Of a DNA stretch of 64,000 nucleotides, positions 56,305 through 64,000 are shown piece after piece. Within the stretch, counting starts at the first letter, position 1; each line of letters starts with the position of its first letter. The DNA lies in NCBI RefSeq assembly GCF_043195105.1, contig NZ_JBAFWO010000007.1, one strand, 5' to 3'. Made by a program: the position numbers and the translations under genes. Source of the DNA: NCEH01 sp002257205 (GTDB taxonomy: Bacteria > Pseudomonadota > Alphaproteobacteria > Rhizobiales > Xanthobacteraceae). Below the pieces are notes generated by a model. The model searched no databases, was not told the DNA's origin, and saw only the letters and a program-made list of their open reading frames with translations.

Positions 56305-56320
56305 TGTTTCACGTGAAACA
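56305..56320. promoter_or_regulatory. parS site 2 (exact 16-bp ParB-binding palindrome)
   Basis: TGTTTCACGTGAAACA again, here extended to an 18-bp perfect palindrome by flanking A and T. It is followed after 4 bp by CTTAGCGCGGACGAACAG, the same sequence at the same distance as at site 1 (14642-14659), and by a second shared segment at the same 59-bp offset. The two sites are about 41.7 kb apart. Confidence 0.85.
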
Positions 56321-56471
56321 TAGACTTAGCGCGGACGAACAGTGGTTTCGTGGGGCTTGGCGGGGGCTCTTTCGCGGAAGAAACCGCCCTTTCGGGCGAA
56401 GGTTCGCCGCAGATGAATCCGGCCGTGCGATCCCGCGCCGGGACGGCTGGGATGGAACGCCGCGCGGTGTC

Positions 56472-56711
56472 CTAGGTCGGATCGACATTCAGCGGCCTGG
56501 TGGATCGTCGAGGCGCCGGACGGCAGGTACGCGCGATTGTCTTTCTTTCACCAGCCGTCATGGCCGGGCGTGTCCCGGCCATCCATGCCGGGCCGACTGC
56601 GCGGACCTTGAAGAGCCGGTACCAGCGATGCCGCGTGGATGCACGGGACAAGCCCGTGCATGACGGTGCTCTGCTGCAATCGCGCCAAGCATGAATGTCG
56701 ATCGGCCCTAG
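56472..56711. repeat. Hairpin-rich dispersed repeat, copy 2
   Basis: A 240-bp copy of the element at 14784-15020. Its ends are CTAGGTCGGATCGACATTCA and TGAATGTCGATCGGCCCTAG. The outermost base differs from copy 1, but the change is matched at the other end (T...A there, C...G here). The left 113 bp after the first base are identical to copy 1; the right half has diverged while keeping both hairpins. It begins 152 bp after parS site 2, close to the 147-bp separation at site 1. Confidence 0.8.
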
Positions 56712-56737
56712 TCCGCCCGGCGCCGCCGGGCCGGTGT

Positions 56738-57652
56738 TCAGGCCCAATAGAGGCGGGTGGGGTTTTCCGCCAGGATTTGCCGGCGCAGGGCCTCGGTCGG
56801 CAGCCAGCGGCCGGCGAGATCCACCAAATCGGCGGTGTCGGGCATGGCGTCCCAGAGTTCGGAATGGGGCCAGTCGCTGGCCCAGAGCAGGCGGTCGGGC
56901 CGGGTGGCCACCAGCGCTTCCACCAGGGGCAGCAGGTCGTCGAACGGCGCGCCGATCCGGCTGGCGCGATAGGGCGCCGAGAGCTTCAGCCACAGCCGGC
57001 CGCTCTCCAGCAGGCGCAGCAGATTGACGAAGGGTGCGCTCGACGTGCCGAGCCGGGGGTCCGGCAGGCCGAAATGGTCCACCACCAGGGGCACCGGAAC
57101 GGCGGATAACAGATCGTCCAGCTCGGCCAATCGCTCCAAGGAGGTCTGAAGCTGGATGTGCCAGCCGAAGGGCGCGATGCGGGCGGCGAGCCGGGGGACA
57201 TCCTCCAGCTTCAGGCCGCCGGGATTGCGGGCATTGACGCGGATGCCGCGCACGCCTTGGGCATGCAGGGCCGCAAGCTCTGCCTCCCCGGTTTCGGGCG
57301 GCACCACCACCACGGCCCGAAACCGCTCCGGCGCGCGGGCCATGGCATCGAGCTGGGCGCGATTGTCGGTGCCATAGACGCTCGGCTGGATCAGCACCGC
57401 GCGGGCGATGCCCGTGTGCGCCATCATCGCGAGATAGTCTTCGAGCGTGCAGAGCTGCGGCGTGTAGTTGCGCGCCTCCGCCAGCAGATAGTCGGCCCGG
57501 GAGCCGAATATGTGCATGTGGCAGTCGCAGGTGCCTTCGGGCAAAGCGAAATCCGGTGCCCGCGTGGGCGCGCGCGGCGGCAGGCAGAGCGGGGCGTATG
57601 CCGGCTCCGCTCCCGCTGCCGCCCCCATCCCCGCCCCGTCCGTCGCGCTCAT
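56738..57652 (-). CDS. Amidohydrolase-2 family lactonase-like hydrolase (COG3618 type)
   Basis: A 304-residue TIM-barrel metal hydrolase. Motifs include the N-terminal metal-binding CDCHMHIFG, VLIQPSVYGTDN, GVRGIRVNARNPGG, VVDHFGLPD and WASDWPHSELWD. The group includes sugar-acid lactonases, galactarolactone isomerase and pyrone-dicarboxylate hydrolase. The ATG at 57652 overlaps the stop of the IlvD/Edd gene by 4 bp, so the two act together, probably opening an aldonolactone before dehydration or isomerising a lactone. The specific substrate is not predictable. Residues 1-35 are an Ala/Pro-rich extension. Confidence 0.85.
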   Translation of the reverse strand: MSATDGAGMGAAAGAEPAYAPLCLPPRAPTRAPDFALPEGTCDCHMHIFGSRADYLLAEARNYTPQLCTLEDYLAMMAHTGIARAVLIQPSVYGTDNRAQLDAMARAPERFRAVVVVPPETGEAELAALHAQGVRGIRVNARNPGGLKLEDVPRLAARIAPFGWHIQLQTSLERLAELDDLLSAVPVPLVVDHFGLPDPRLGTSSAPFVNLLRLLESGRLWLKLSAPYRASRIGAPFDDLLPLVEALVATRPDRLLWASDWPHSELWDAMPDTADLVDLAGRWLPTEALRRQILAENPTRLYWA

Positions 57653-59361
57653 GCGCCGCCGACCCCGCCGCGCCGCAGGAAGTCGAAGTCGCAACCTTCG
57701 TCGGCCTGGAGCACGCTGTCCACGAACAGCCGGGCATAGCCGCGCTCGGGCAGGGCCGCAGCCGGCTGAAGCGCGAAGGCGGCGCGCCGCGTCTCCAGTT
57801 CGGCTTCGTCCACCAGCAGGTCGATGCGCCGGCCTTCCACATCCAGGCGGATGCTGTCGCCGCTCTTCACCAGGCCGAGCGGCCCGCCGGCGGCGGATTC
57901 GGGCGTCATGTGCAGCACGATGGTGCCGAAGGCGGTGCCGCTCATGCGCGCATCGGAAATGCGCACCATGTCCTTCACGCCCTGGCGCGCGAGCTTCTTC
58001 GGGATCGGCAGATAGCCCGCTTCCGGCATGCCGGGCGCGCCCTTGGGGCCGGTGTTGCGCAGCACGAGCACATCCTGCGGCGTCACGTCGAGGTCGGGAT
58101 CGTCCACGCGCGCCGCCATGTCCTCCACCGATTCGAACACCACGGCCCGTCCGGTGTGCTGAAGCAGGGCCGCGCTCGCCGCCGCCTGCTTGATGATGGC
58201 CCCGCCGGGGGCGAGATTGCCGTAGAGCACGGCCATGGAGCCTTCGGCCTTGATGGGATTTTCGCGCGAGCGGATCACATCCTGGCCCGGCACCTCCTCG
58301 GCCCGCGCCACGACGTCGCGCAGCGTGCCGCCGGTGAGGGTGGGGGCGTCGAGATCGATCAGATCGCCCAATTGCTTCAACAGCTTGGGTAGGCCGCCGG
58401 CGTGATGGAAATGCTCCATGTAATGGGCGCCCGAGGGCTTGAGATCCACCAGCACCGGCACCGTGCGGCCCAGCTCGTCCAGCGTGTCGAGGTCGAAGCC
58501 GTATTTCGTGCGATTGGCGATGGCGGTGAGATGGATGATGCCGTTGGTGGAGCCGCCGATGGCCTGGAGCACCACGGCGGCATTGCGGAACGCCGTGGGG
58601 GTGAGCAGTTCGCTCGGGCGCGGGCCGTCGGAAACCGCCATCTGCGCCGCGACGCGGCCGCTCTCCTCGGCGAGGCGGATGCGCTCGGCGTGAGGGGCGG
58701 GGATGGTGGCGCTCATGGGCAGCGACAGGCCCATGGCCTCGGTGATGCAGGCCATGGTGGAGGCGGTGCCCATGACCATGCAGGTGCCGACCGAGGGGGC
58801 GAGGCGGGAATTGACGGTCTCGATCTCCACCGCGTCGATCTCGCCGGCGCGATGGGCGCTCCATAGCCGGCGACAATCGGTGCAGGCGCCGAGCACCTCG
58901 CCCTTGTGATGGCCGACCACCATGGGGCCGACCGGAATGACCACGGTGGGCAGATCGACGCTGACCGCCGCCATGATCTGGGCCGGCAAGGTCTTGTCGC
59001 AGCCGCCGATCACCACCACCGCGTCCATGGGCTGGGCGCGGATCATTTCTTCCGTGTCCATGGCCATGAGATTGCGCAGGAACATGGAGGTGGGATGGGC
59101 GAAGCTCTCGTGGATCGAGATGGTCGGGAACACCATGGGCATGCCGCCCGCAAGCATGACGCCGCGTTTTACCGCTTCCACCAGCGCCGGCACGTTGCCG
59201 TGGCAGGGATTGTAGTCGCTATAGGTGTTGGTGATGCCGATGATCGGACGGTCGAGGGCATCGTCCGAATAGCCCATCGCCTTGATGAAGGCCTTGCGCA
59301 GGAACAGCGCAAACCCCTCGTCCCCATAGCTCGTCAATCCCTTGCGCAGCCCCTTGGCCAT
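57649..59361 (-). CDS. IlvD/Edd-family aldonic acid dehydratase
   Basis: A 570-residue dehydratase. Iron-sulphur ligand regions are present: NPCHGN, GGCDKTLPAQIM and GTCMVMGTASTM. Length and features fit the sugar-acid branch (arabinonate/xylonate-type) rather than 6-phosphogluconate dehydratase. The context of a sugar ABC transporter and a lactonase-like hydrolase supports dehydration of an aldonate to a 2-keto-3-deoxy acid. A GGGAGAA ribosome site precedes the ATG. It is divergent from the ABC operon, sharing an intergenic region with two palindromes. Confidence 0.88.
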   Translation of the reverse strand: MAKGLRKGLTSYGDEGFALFLRKAFIKAMGYSDDALDRPIIGITNTYSDYNPCHGNVPALVEAVKRGVMLAGGMPMVFPTISIHESFAHPTSMFLRNLMAMDTEEMIRAQPMDAVVVIGGCDKTLPAQIMAAVSVDLPTVVIPVGPMVVGHHKGEVLGACTDCRRLWSAHRAGEIDAVEIETVNSRLAPSVGTCMVMGTASTMACITEAMGLSLPMSATIPAPHAERIRLAEESGRVAAQMAVSDGPRPSELLTPTAFRNAAVVLQAIGGSTNGIIHLTAIANRTKYGFDLDTLDELGRTVPVLVDLKPSGAHYMEHFHHAGGLPKLLKQLGDLIDLDAPTLTGGTLRDVVARAEEVPGQDVIRSRENPIKAEGSMAVLYGNLAPGGAIIKQAAASAALLQHTGRAVVFESVEDMAARVDDPDLDVTPQDVLVLRNTGPKGAPGMPEAGYLPIPKKLARQGVKDMVRISDARMSGTAFGTIVLHMTPESAAGGPLGLVKSGDSIRLDVEGRRIDLLVDEAELETRRAAFALQPAAALPERGYARLFVDSVLQADEGCDFDFLRRGGVGGA

Positions 59362-59423
59362 GCTCGTTCTCCCATTGGCCGATCGTCGCGCCGACCCGAC
59401 GGCACCCTATCCGTGACTTCCAT

Positions 59424-59497
59424 ATTGTCAATAATTTTAGGCGCATAAGCGTTTGAATGAAGAATCCTGCCTGATAACGCCAATTATTATTGACAAT
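59424..59497. promoter_or_regulatory. Paired ATTG-N-CAAT operators in the divergent sugar-locus promoter
   Basis: ATTGTCAATAAT (59424-59435) and its perfect reverse complement ATTATTGACAAT (59486-59497) form a 12-bp inverted repeat. Each arm contains its own palindrome (ATTGTCAAT, ATTGACAAT) centred 65 bp apart, and each includes TTGACA read outward, a possible -35 for each gene direction. GntR/FCD-type sugar-acid regulators bind sites of this style; no such regulator gene is in the window. Confidence 0.65.
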
Positions 59498-59550
59498 GTT
59501 GCGCCGGGCAGTCCAACTTCCCGGCAAAACAAGCCTAGGGAGGACATGCC

Positions 59551-60834
59551 ATGAGATGGGGTCGTTTTGGGTGTGCGGTCGCAGCTGCCGCTTTGAGCAT
59601 CGGATGCATGGGGCCGGCGCTGGCGCAGCCCGCTCAGGTCAATATGTGGAGCAATTGGCCCGACGAGCCGGCCAAGAAGGATTGGGTCTCCGCCCGCGTC
59701 AAGGAATTCGAGGCCGCCAATCCGCAGTGCTCGGTGAAGCTGAGCTTCATCCCCAAGGCGGACATCTATACGCAGGCCAAATCGGCCGTGCGCACCGGGC
59801 AGGCGCCCGACATCTTCTATCTTGAGCCGGACCAGCCGGAATTCCTCGCCGGCGGGTTCCTGGAGCCCCTCGACAGCTATATCGACCTTTCAGGTCTCGA
59901 AGACTGGGCCAAGCCCGCCTGGACCTCCAAGGGCAAGGTCTATGGCCTGCCGGTCGAGGCCTATACGGTCGAACTCTATTACAACAAGGATCTGGTGAAG
60001 AAGGTCGGCGTCGATGTGCCGGCCAATTTCCAGCTCACCCAGGCCCAGTTCGCCGATCTGGTGAAGAAGGGCGTCGCCGCCGGCATCACCCCGATCTCGC
60101 AGGGCGTCGGCGATCGTCCGTTCCCGGGCGGCCTCCTGCTGTATGAAGCGCTGCTGCGCAAGCTCGGCCCCGACGATTACGGCAAGCTGCTGGACGGCAC
60201 GCTCTCCTACAAGGATCCGCGCGTCATCGAGGTGATGGATTGGGTCAAGGGCCTGGTGGATGCCGGCGCCTATCCCAAGAGCTTCTCCACCCTGAAGCTC
60301 GGCGAATCCCACTTCTATTTCTACAATACCCCGGGCGCGCTCACCTTCCCCGATCCGAGCTGGTTCACCGGCCGCGCCTTCGCCCCGCCGGAGAGCGGCG
60401 GTATGCCGGCGAACTTCCCGCTTGGCATCATGCAGTTCCCCGCCATGGACGGCGGCAAGTGCCCCGAGTGCAAGACGCTCGCCGTCGCCGGCAGCTTCGT
60501 GATGTATTCCAAGAGCAAGAACAAGGACTGCGCCGGCGCCTTGCTGAAGTCCATGGCCACCCGTGACAACGGCACCAAGTGGATGGAGCAGGTTTCGCTC
60601 CAGACCGGCCTTGCCTCCGACCCCAGCAAGATCAAGAGCGCGCATGCGGATTATTTCGCGGAGCTGAACGCGCGCAACAAGGGTGTGAAGTATTTCTTCG
60701 GCACCCCGCTGTTCCATTATCGCGCCAAGTGCGCGGAGACCTATACGCAGGTGATGAACAACGCCTTCCCGGCCGGCCTCATCAGCGTGCAGGACGCCGC
60801 CGACAAGATGAACGCCGCCTGCTTCAAGGGGTGA
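59551..60834 (+). CDS. Carbohydrate ABC transporter substrate-binding protein
   Basis: A 427-residue periplasmic binding protein of the sugar (MalE-like, family 1) type. It has a signal peptide to about residue 26 (ALAQ cleavage), then VNMWSNWPDEPAKKDWVSARVKEFE, RTGQAPDIFYLEPDQPEF, KGKVYGLPVEAYTVELYYNKDLV and a C-terminal lobe with four cysteines (CPEC, CAGA, CAET). AGGGAGG precedes the ATG. First gene of a transport operon with two permeases and an ATPase; the ligand is likely a sugar or sugar acid. Confidence 0.92.
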   Translation: MRWGRFGCAVAAAALSIGCMGPALAQPAQVNMWSNWPDEPAKKDWVSARVKEFEAANPQCSVKLSFIPKADIYTQAKSAVRTGQAPDIFYLEPDQPEFLAGGFLEPLDSYIDLSGLEDWAKPAWTSKGKVYGLPVEAYTVELYYNKDLVKKVGVDVPANFQLTQAQFADLVKKGVAAGITPISQGVGDRPFPGGLLLYEALLRKLGPDDYGKLLDGTLSYKDPRVIEVMDWVKGLVDAGAYPKSFSTLKLGESHFYFYNTPGALTFPDPSWFTGRAFAPPESGGMPANFPLGIMQFPAMDGGKCPECKTLAVAGSFVMYSKSKNKDCAGALLKSMATRDNGTKWMEQVSLQTGLASDPSKIKSAHADYFAELNARNKGVKYFFGTPLFHYRAKCAETYTQVMNNAFPAGLISVQDAADKMNAACFKG

Positions 60835-60840
60835 GGGTGC

Positions 60841-61797
60841 ATGTCTGAGGACGCGACGATGACTTCCACCACGGCCCTGCCGGACGACATAAAGTCGCCC
60901 GGCTCGGTGGCAGACCCGCGGCGGACCTCCTGGCCCGTGCTTGTGGTCTTCCTGGTGCCGGCGCTGGCGATTTACGTGGGGCTGACGGCCTATCCGGCCT
61001 TCCGCACCATCTATGACAGCTTCTTCACCATCGAAGGCCTCGACGCGACCTTTGTCGGCCTCGACAATTATCGCGCGCTGATGTCGGACGAGACCTTCTG
61101 GGTCGCCGTCCGCAACACCTTCGTGTGGTCGTTCATCGCTCCCGTCCTGGACGTGTCCACCGGGCTGCTGCTGGCGCTGGCGCTTTATGCAGGCGTGCCG
61201 TTCGCCCGGTTCCTGCGCGTGGCGTGGTTCACGCCGGTGCTGCTGTCCTATGTGGTCGTCGCGATCCTGTGGATGTGGATCTATAATTACGACTGGGGCA
61301 TCCTCAACGAGCTTCTGCGGGTGGTGGGCCTGGGAGCGCTGGCGCAATCCTGGCTCGGCGACCCCAATCTCGCGCTCGGCGCGCTGATCGTGACCCATGC
61401 CTGGAAATGGGCCGGGTTCAACATGGTGGTGTGCCTCGCCGCCATCCATTCGCTGCCGCGCGAAGTGCTGGAGGCGGCGGACCTCGACAATTGCGGCTGG
61501 GGCGCCAAGTTGCGGCACGTCATCGTGCCCATGCTGCGGCCGACGTTGCTGAACCTCTACATCCTCGCCTTCATCGGCAAGATGAAGATCTTCGATCTGG
61601 TCTGGATCATGACCGGCGGCGGCCCGCTCTGGGCCACCGAAACCGTCTCGACCTATGTCTACAAGCGGGCGTTCAACTGGAACACGTTCGATCTCGGCTA
61701 TCCCTCCGCCATCGCGACGGTGTGGTTCGGCGTGGTGTGCGCCGCCGTGATCATCCTGAACCGGGTGCTCGCCTCCAAGGACCGGCTGGAATACTGA
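60841..61797 (+). CDS. Sugar ABC transporter permease 1 (MalF/UgpA-like)
   Basis: A 318-residue inner-membrane permease with six hydrophobic helices and the conserved cytoplasmic EAA loop (LPREVLEAADLDNCGWGAKLRHVIVPML), the contact to the ATPase. It starts 6 bp after the binding-protein stop and precedes the second permease by 3 bp. An in-frame ATG at 60859 is an alternative start. Confidence 0.92.
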   Translation: MSEDATMTSTTALPDDIKSPGSVADPRRTSWPVLVVFLVPALAIYVGLTAYPAFRTIYDSFFTIEGLDATFVGLDNYRALMSDETFWVAVRNTFVWSFIAPVLDVSTGLLLALALYAGVPFARFLRVAWFTPVLLSYVVVAILWMWIYNYDWGILNELLRVVGLGALAQSWLGDPNLALGALIVTHAWKWAGFNMVVCLAAIHSLPREVLEAADLDNCGWGAKLRHVIVPMLRPTLLNLYILAFIGKMKIFDLVWIMTGGGPLWATETVSTYVYKRAFNWNTFDLGYPSAIATVWFGVVCAAVIILNRVLASKDRLEY

Positions 61798-61800
61798 CCC

Positions 61801-62670
61801 ATGGCCCTCTTTTCCATGCTCGGCGCCCGCGACCCCGGCGCCACCCCCTTGCCGCGCCTGTTCGCGCGCGGCGGCCTCGCTTTGGTGATCGGCGCCTATA
61901 CGATCTACACGCTCGGCCCGTTCCTGTGGCTGGCCAGCATGTCGGTGCGCACCACCGGCGAGATCAGCCTCGACCATTATGCCTGGCCGAGCCCGTTCCA
62001 TTGGGAACAATTCCGCATCGCCTGGGTGGATTCCAACTTCGCCACCTATTTCTGGAACTCCACTTTGGTGGTGGTGGGCGCGGTGGCGGTGGTGACTTTG
62101 GTCGGCGCGGCGGCGGCCCATGCGCTGGCGCGCTATCGCTTCAAGGGCAACCGCCTGATCTATGCGGTGCTGTTCTCCTCCATCATCTTCCCGCCGCAGA
62201 TCACCTTGATTTCGCTCTACCAGATCCTGGTGGACTATAATCTATACAATAGCCTGCTAGGCCTCACGCTCGTCTATATCTCGCTCCAGCTGCCGCTGAC
62301 GGTCTATCTGCTGGAGGGCTTCTTCGCCCGCATCCCGCAGGATTTGTTCGATGCCGCGAAGATGGACGGCTATGGCGACATCGAGATTTTTCGCCGCATC
62401 GTCCTGCCCATCGGCATGCCGGCGATCGCGACGACGCTGATCCTGAATTTCATCCAGCTCTGGAACGAGTTCCTGTTCGCGGTGGTGCTCATCACCGACC
62501 CGGACAAGCGCACGCTGCCGATCGGCATCCGCGCCTTCATGGGCGATCATTTCCAGGACATCGGCATGATCGCCGCGGGCGTCATGATCTCGGTGGTCCC
62601 GGTGATCCTCGCCTACATCTTCTTCTCGGAAAAACTCATCCGCGGCATGACTGCCGGCGCGGTCAAGTAG
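61801..62670 (+). CDS. Sugar ABC transporter permease 2 (MalG/UgpE-like)
   Basis: A 289-residue partner permease. The EAA motif reads IPQDLFDAAKMDGYGDIEIFRRIVLPIGMPAIATT, and five or six hydrophobic helices are visible. It follows permease 1 at 3 bp and precedes the ATPase at 12 bp, consistent with one transcript and a heterodimeric channel. Confidence 0.92.
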   Translation: MALFSMLGARDPGATPLPRLFARGGLALVIGAYTIYTLGPFLWLASMSVRTTGEISLDHYAWPSPFHWEQFRIAWVDSNFATYFWNSTLVVVGAVAVVTLVGAAAAHALARYRFKGNRLIYAVLFSSIIFPPQITLISLYQILVDYNLYNSLLGLTLVYISLQLPLTVYLLEGFFARIPQDLFDAAKMDGYGDIEIFRRIVLPIGMPAIATTLILNFIQLWNEFLFAVVLITDPDKRTLPIGIRAFMGDHFQDIGMIAAGVMISVVPVILAYIFFSEKLIRGMTAGAVK

Positions 62671-62682
62671 AGGTTAAGCGCA

Positions 62683-63834
62683 ATGTCGGTCGTCATTCTC
62701 GACAAGCTCTGCAAGCGCTACGGCACCAGCCAATATGCCGTGGACCATGTGGACCTGCACATTCGCGACGGCGAGTTCATGGTTCTGCTCGGGCCCTCGG
62801 GCTGCGGCAAGTCCACCACTTTGCGCATGGTCGCCGGGCTCGAGACCATCAGCGCGGGCACCTTGTCCATCGACGGGCGGGTGGTGAACAATGTCGCCGC
62901 GAAAGATCGCGACATCGCCATGGTGTTCCAATCCTACGCCCTCTATCCCCACATGAGCGTGGGCGAAAACCTCGCCTTCGGCCTGCGCCGCCGCAAGGTG
63001 AATGCCGCCGAGATCGAGCGGCGGGTGAAGGAAGCCGCCGACATCCTCGGCCTCGGCGCCCTGCTGGCGCGCAAGCCCAGCGCGCTCTCCGGCGGGCAGC
63101 GCCAGCGCGTGGCGCTCGGCCGCGCCATGGTGCGCGAGCCCATGGTGTTCCTGTTCGACGAGCCCTTGTCGAACCTCGACGCCGCGCTGCGCGTGAACAC
63201 CCGCAACGAATTGATCAAGCAGCATCACCGCCTCGGCTCCACCATGATCTATGTGACCCATGATCAGGTGGAAGCCATGACCATGGGCACGCGCATCTGC
63301 GTGATGAACGGCGGGAAGGTGGCGCAGATCGGCGCGCCGCTGGAGGTCTATTGGGAGCCGGCGGACACCTTCGTCGCCCGGTTCCTGGGCTCGCCGCCCA
63401 TGAACCTCTTCACCGCGCCCCTGCGCGGCGGCCCGGACGGTTTCCTGCTGGACGAGGGCCCTTTTCACGCGCCGCTGATCCGCTGGAGCGCGGCGGCGCT
63501 CGCCCCCTATGCCGACCGCAAGATCACGTTCGGCGTGCGCGCGGAAGATTTGCATCTCGACCCCGCCGCGGCCGGGGAGGGCCTGCGCGGGCGCATTCGC
63601 GGCAAGGCCTTCGCCATCGAGCCGCTGGGCGCTGAGACATTGGTGGTGCTGGAAACCCCGCTCGGGGAATGCACCGCGCGCCTGCCGCGTCACGTGATGG
63701 TGCGCCCCGGCGACGAGGTGGACCTCGCCTTCGCCGCCAGCGCGGCCTATCTGTTCGATGTCGAGACCGGCCGGGCGATCCCCGGCGAGCGTTCCTCGCA
63801 GGGCGCGCTTTCCGCGGCGCGTGGCCTGCAATGA
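62683..63834 (+). CDS. Sugar ABC transporter ATP-binding protein (MsmK/UgpC-like)
   Basis: A 383-residue ATPase. Walker A is GPSGCGKST (about 38-46), the signature LSGGQRQRVALGRAMV, Walker B VFLFDEPLSNLDA and the H-loop YVTHDQVEAM are all intact. The C-terminal TOBE-like domain (about 240-370) suggests the MalK/UgpC family, which can be regulated by or shared between transporters. The stop overlaps the next gene's ATG. Confidence 0.94.
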   Translation: MSVVILDKLCKRYGTSQYAVDHVDLHIRDGEFMVLLGPSGCGKSTTLRMVAGLETISAGTLSIDGRVVNNVAAKDRDIAMVFQSYALYPHMSVGENLAFGLRRRKVNAAEIERRVKEAADILGLGALLARKPSALSGGQRQRVALGRAMVREPMVFLFDEPLSNLDAALRVNTRNELIKQHHRLGSTMIYVTHDQVEAMTMGTRICVMNGGKVAQIGAPLEVYWEPADTFVARFLGSPPMNLFTAPLRGGPDGFLLDEGPFHAPLIRWSAAALAPYADRKITFGVRAEDLHLDPAAAGEGLRGRIRGKAFAIEPLGAETLVVLETPLGECTARLPRHVMVRPGDEVDLAFAASAAYLFDVETGRAIPGERSSQGALSAARGLQ

Positions 63835-64000
63835 GCCGCGAGCTTCGCATCGGCCTGATCGGCGCCGGCTGGGTCACGCAGCATCACCTGGTGGGCTGGC
63901 AAGCGCTGGCGGGCCGGGCGCGCGTGGTCGCCATCGCTGATCCCTCGCCGGAACGGGCGGGTGAGCGCGCCGCGCAGTTCGATATTCCCGCCGTCTTCAC
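63831..64000 (+). CDS. Gfo/Idh/MocA-family oxidoreductase, N-terminal part (runs off window)
   Basis: The first 56 complete codons of an NAD(P)-dependent sugar dehydrogenase. The start overlaps the ATPase stop (ATGA). The N terminus has the dinucleotide motif RIGLIGAGWVTQHH followed by VVAIADPSPERAGERAAQF, the family signature. As part of the transport operon it probably oxidises the imported sugar to a lactone or keto form, feeding the divergent lactonase-like and dehydratase enzymes. Confidence 0.88.
   Translation, partial: MSRELRIGLIGAGWVTQHHLVGWQALAGRARVVAIADPSPERAGERAAQFDIPAVF

Overview
The window looks like a chromosome segment from a high-GC alphaproteobacterium of the order Hyphomicrobiales (Rhizobiales), perhaps Xanthobacteraceae-like. 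The evidence is an alphaproteobacterial division and cell-wall (dcw) gene set with a long-linker FtsZ, an OlsB-type acyltransferase, a PdeM/Lhr-type repair pair, a bacterial type A RNase P RNA, and an rsmI-yraN-gshB-comM neighbourhood. The assignment rests on protein and motif recognition only. Two exact 16-bp parS sequences suggest an origin-proximal location.

Layout. 1-7.4 kb (minus): first half of dcw, mraZ-rsmH-ftsL-ftsI-murE-murF-mraY, running off the left edge, with four 10-bp-spaced TGGG boxes upstream of mraZ. 7.7-10 kb (plus): a DjlA-like TerB/J-domain protein, an AmpD-like amidase, a small zinc-ribbon protein on the minus strand, and rnpB. 10.1-12 kb: a secreted triheme cytochrome c with a duplicated C-terminal cysteine-pair region. 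12.3-15.6 kb: ligA and recR converge on a repeat block carrying parS. 15.7-19 kb: two small regulatory pairs (MarR/AhpD-like and AHSA1/ArsR), each with paired palindromic operators, then an HPP-CBS membrane protein. 19-26.7 kb: a LysR regulator divergent from glcDEF, then thiE and aceB, a glycolate/glyoxylate assimilation group. 26.9-31.7 kb: a DUF2076-type protein, then pdeM, a 108-aa unknown and a DEXH helicase.

31.8-43.8 kb (plus): second half of dcw, ftsW-murG-murC-(CDF transporter)-murB-ddl-ftsQ-ftsA-ftsZ-lpxC. The dcw cluster is therefore split into two divergent halves about 24 kb apart. 44-51 kb: bamD-recN, arfB, an OlsB-like acyltransferase, a secreted unknown and comM. 51-56 kb: two small membrane proteins, a methyltransferase, a PHA-system protein, gshB, a secreted alpha/beta hydrolase, yraN and rsmI. 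56.2-56.7 kb: second parS-carrying repeat block. 56.7-64 kb: a sugar or sugar-acid locus. A lactonase-like amidohydrolase and an IlvD/Edd dehydratase diverge from a four-gene ABC transporter followed by a Gfo/Idh/MocA oxidoreductase, with two ATTG-N-CAAT palindromes in the shared promoter region.

Most genes are core and orthodox. The signals most worth following are a repeated block that couples parS to a roughly 240-bp hairpin-rich element, the broken dcw cluster, several precise paired operators, and some unrecognised small proteins or domains.
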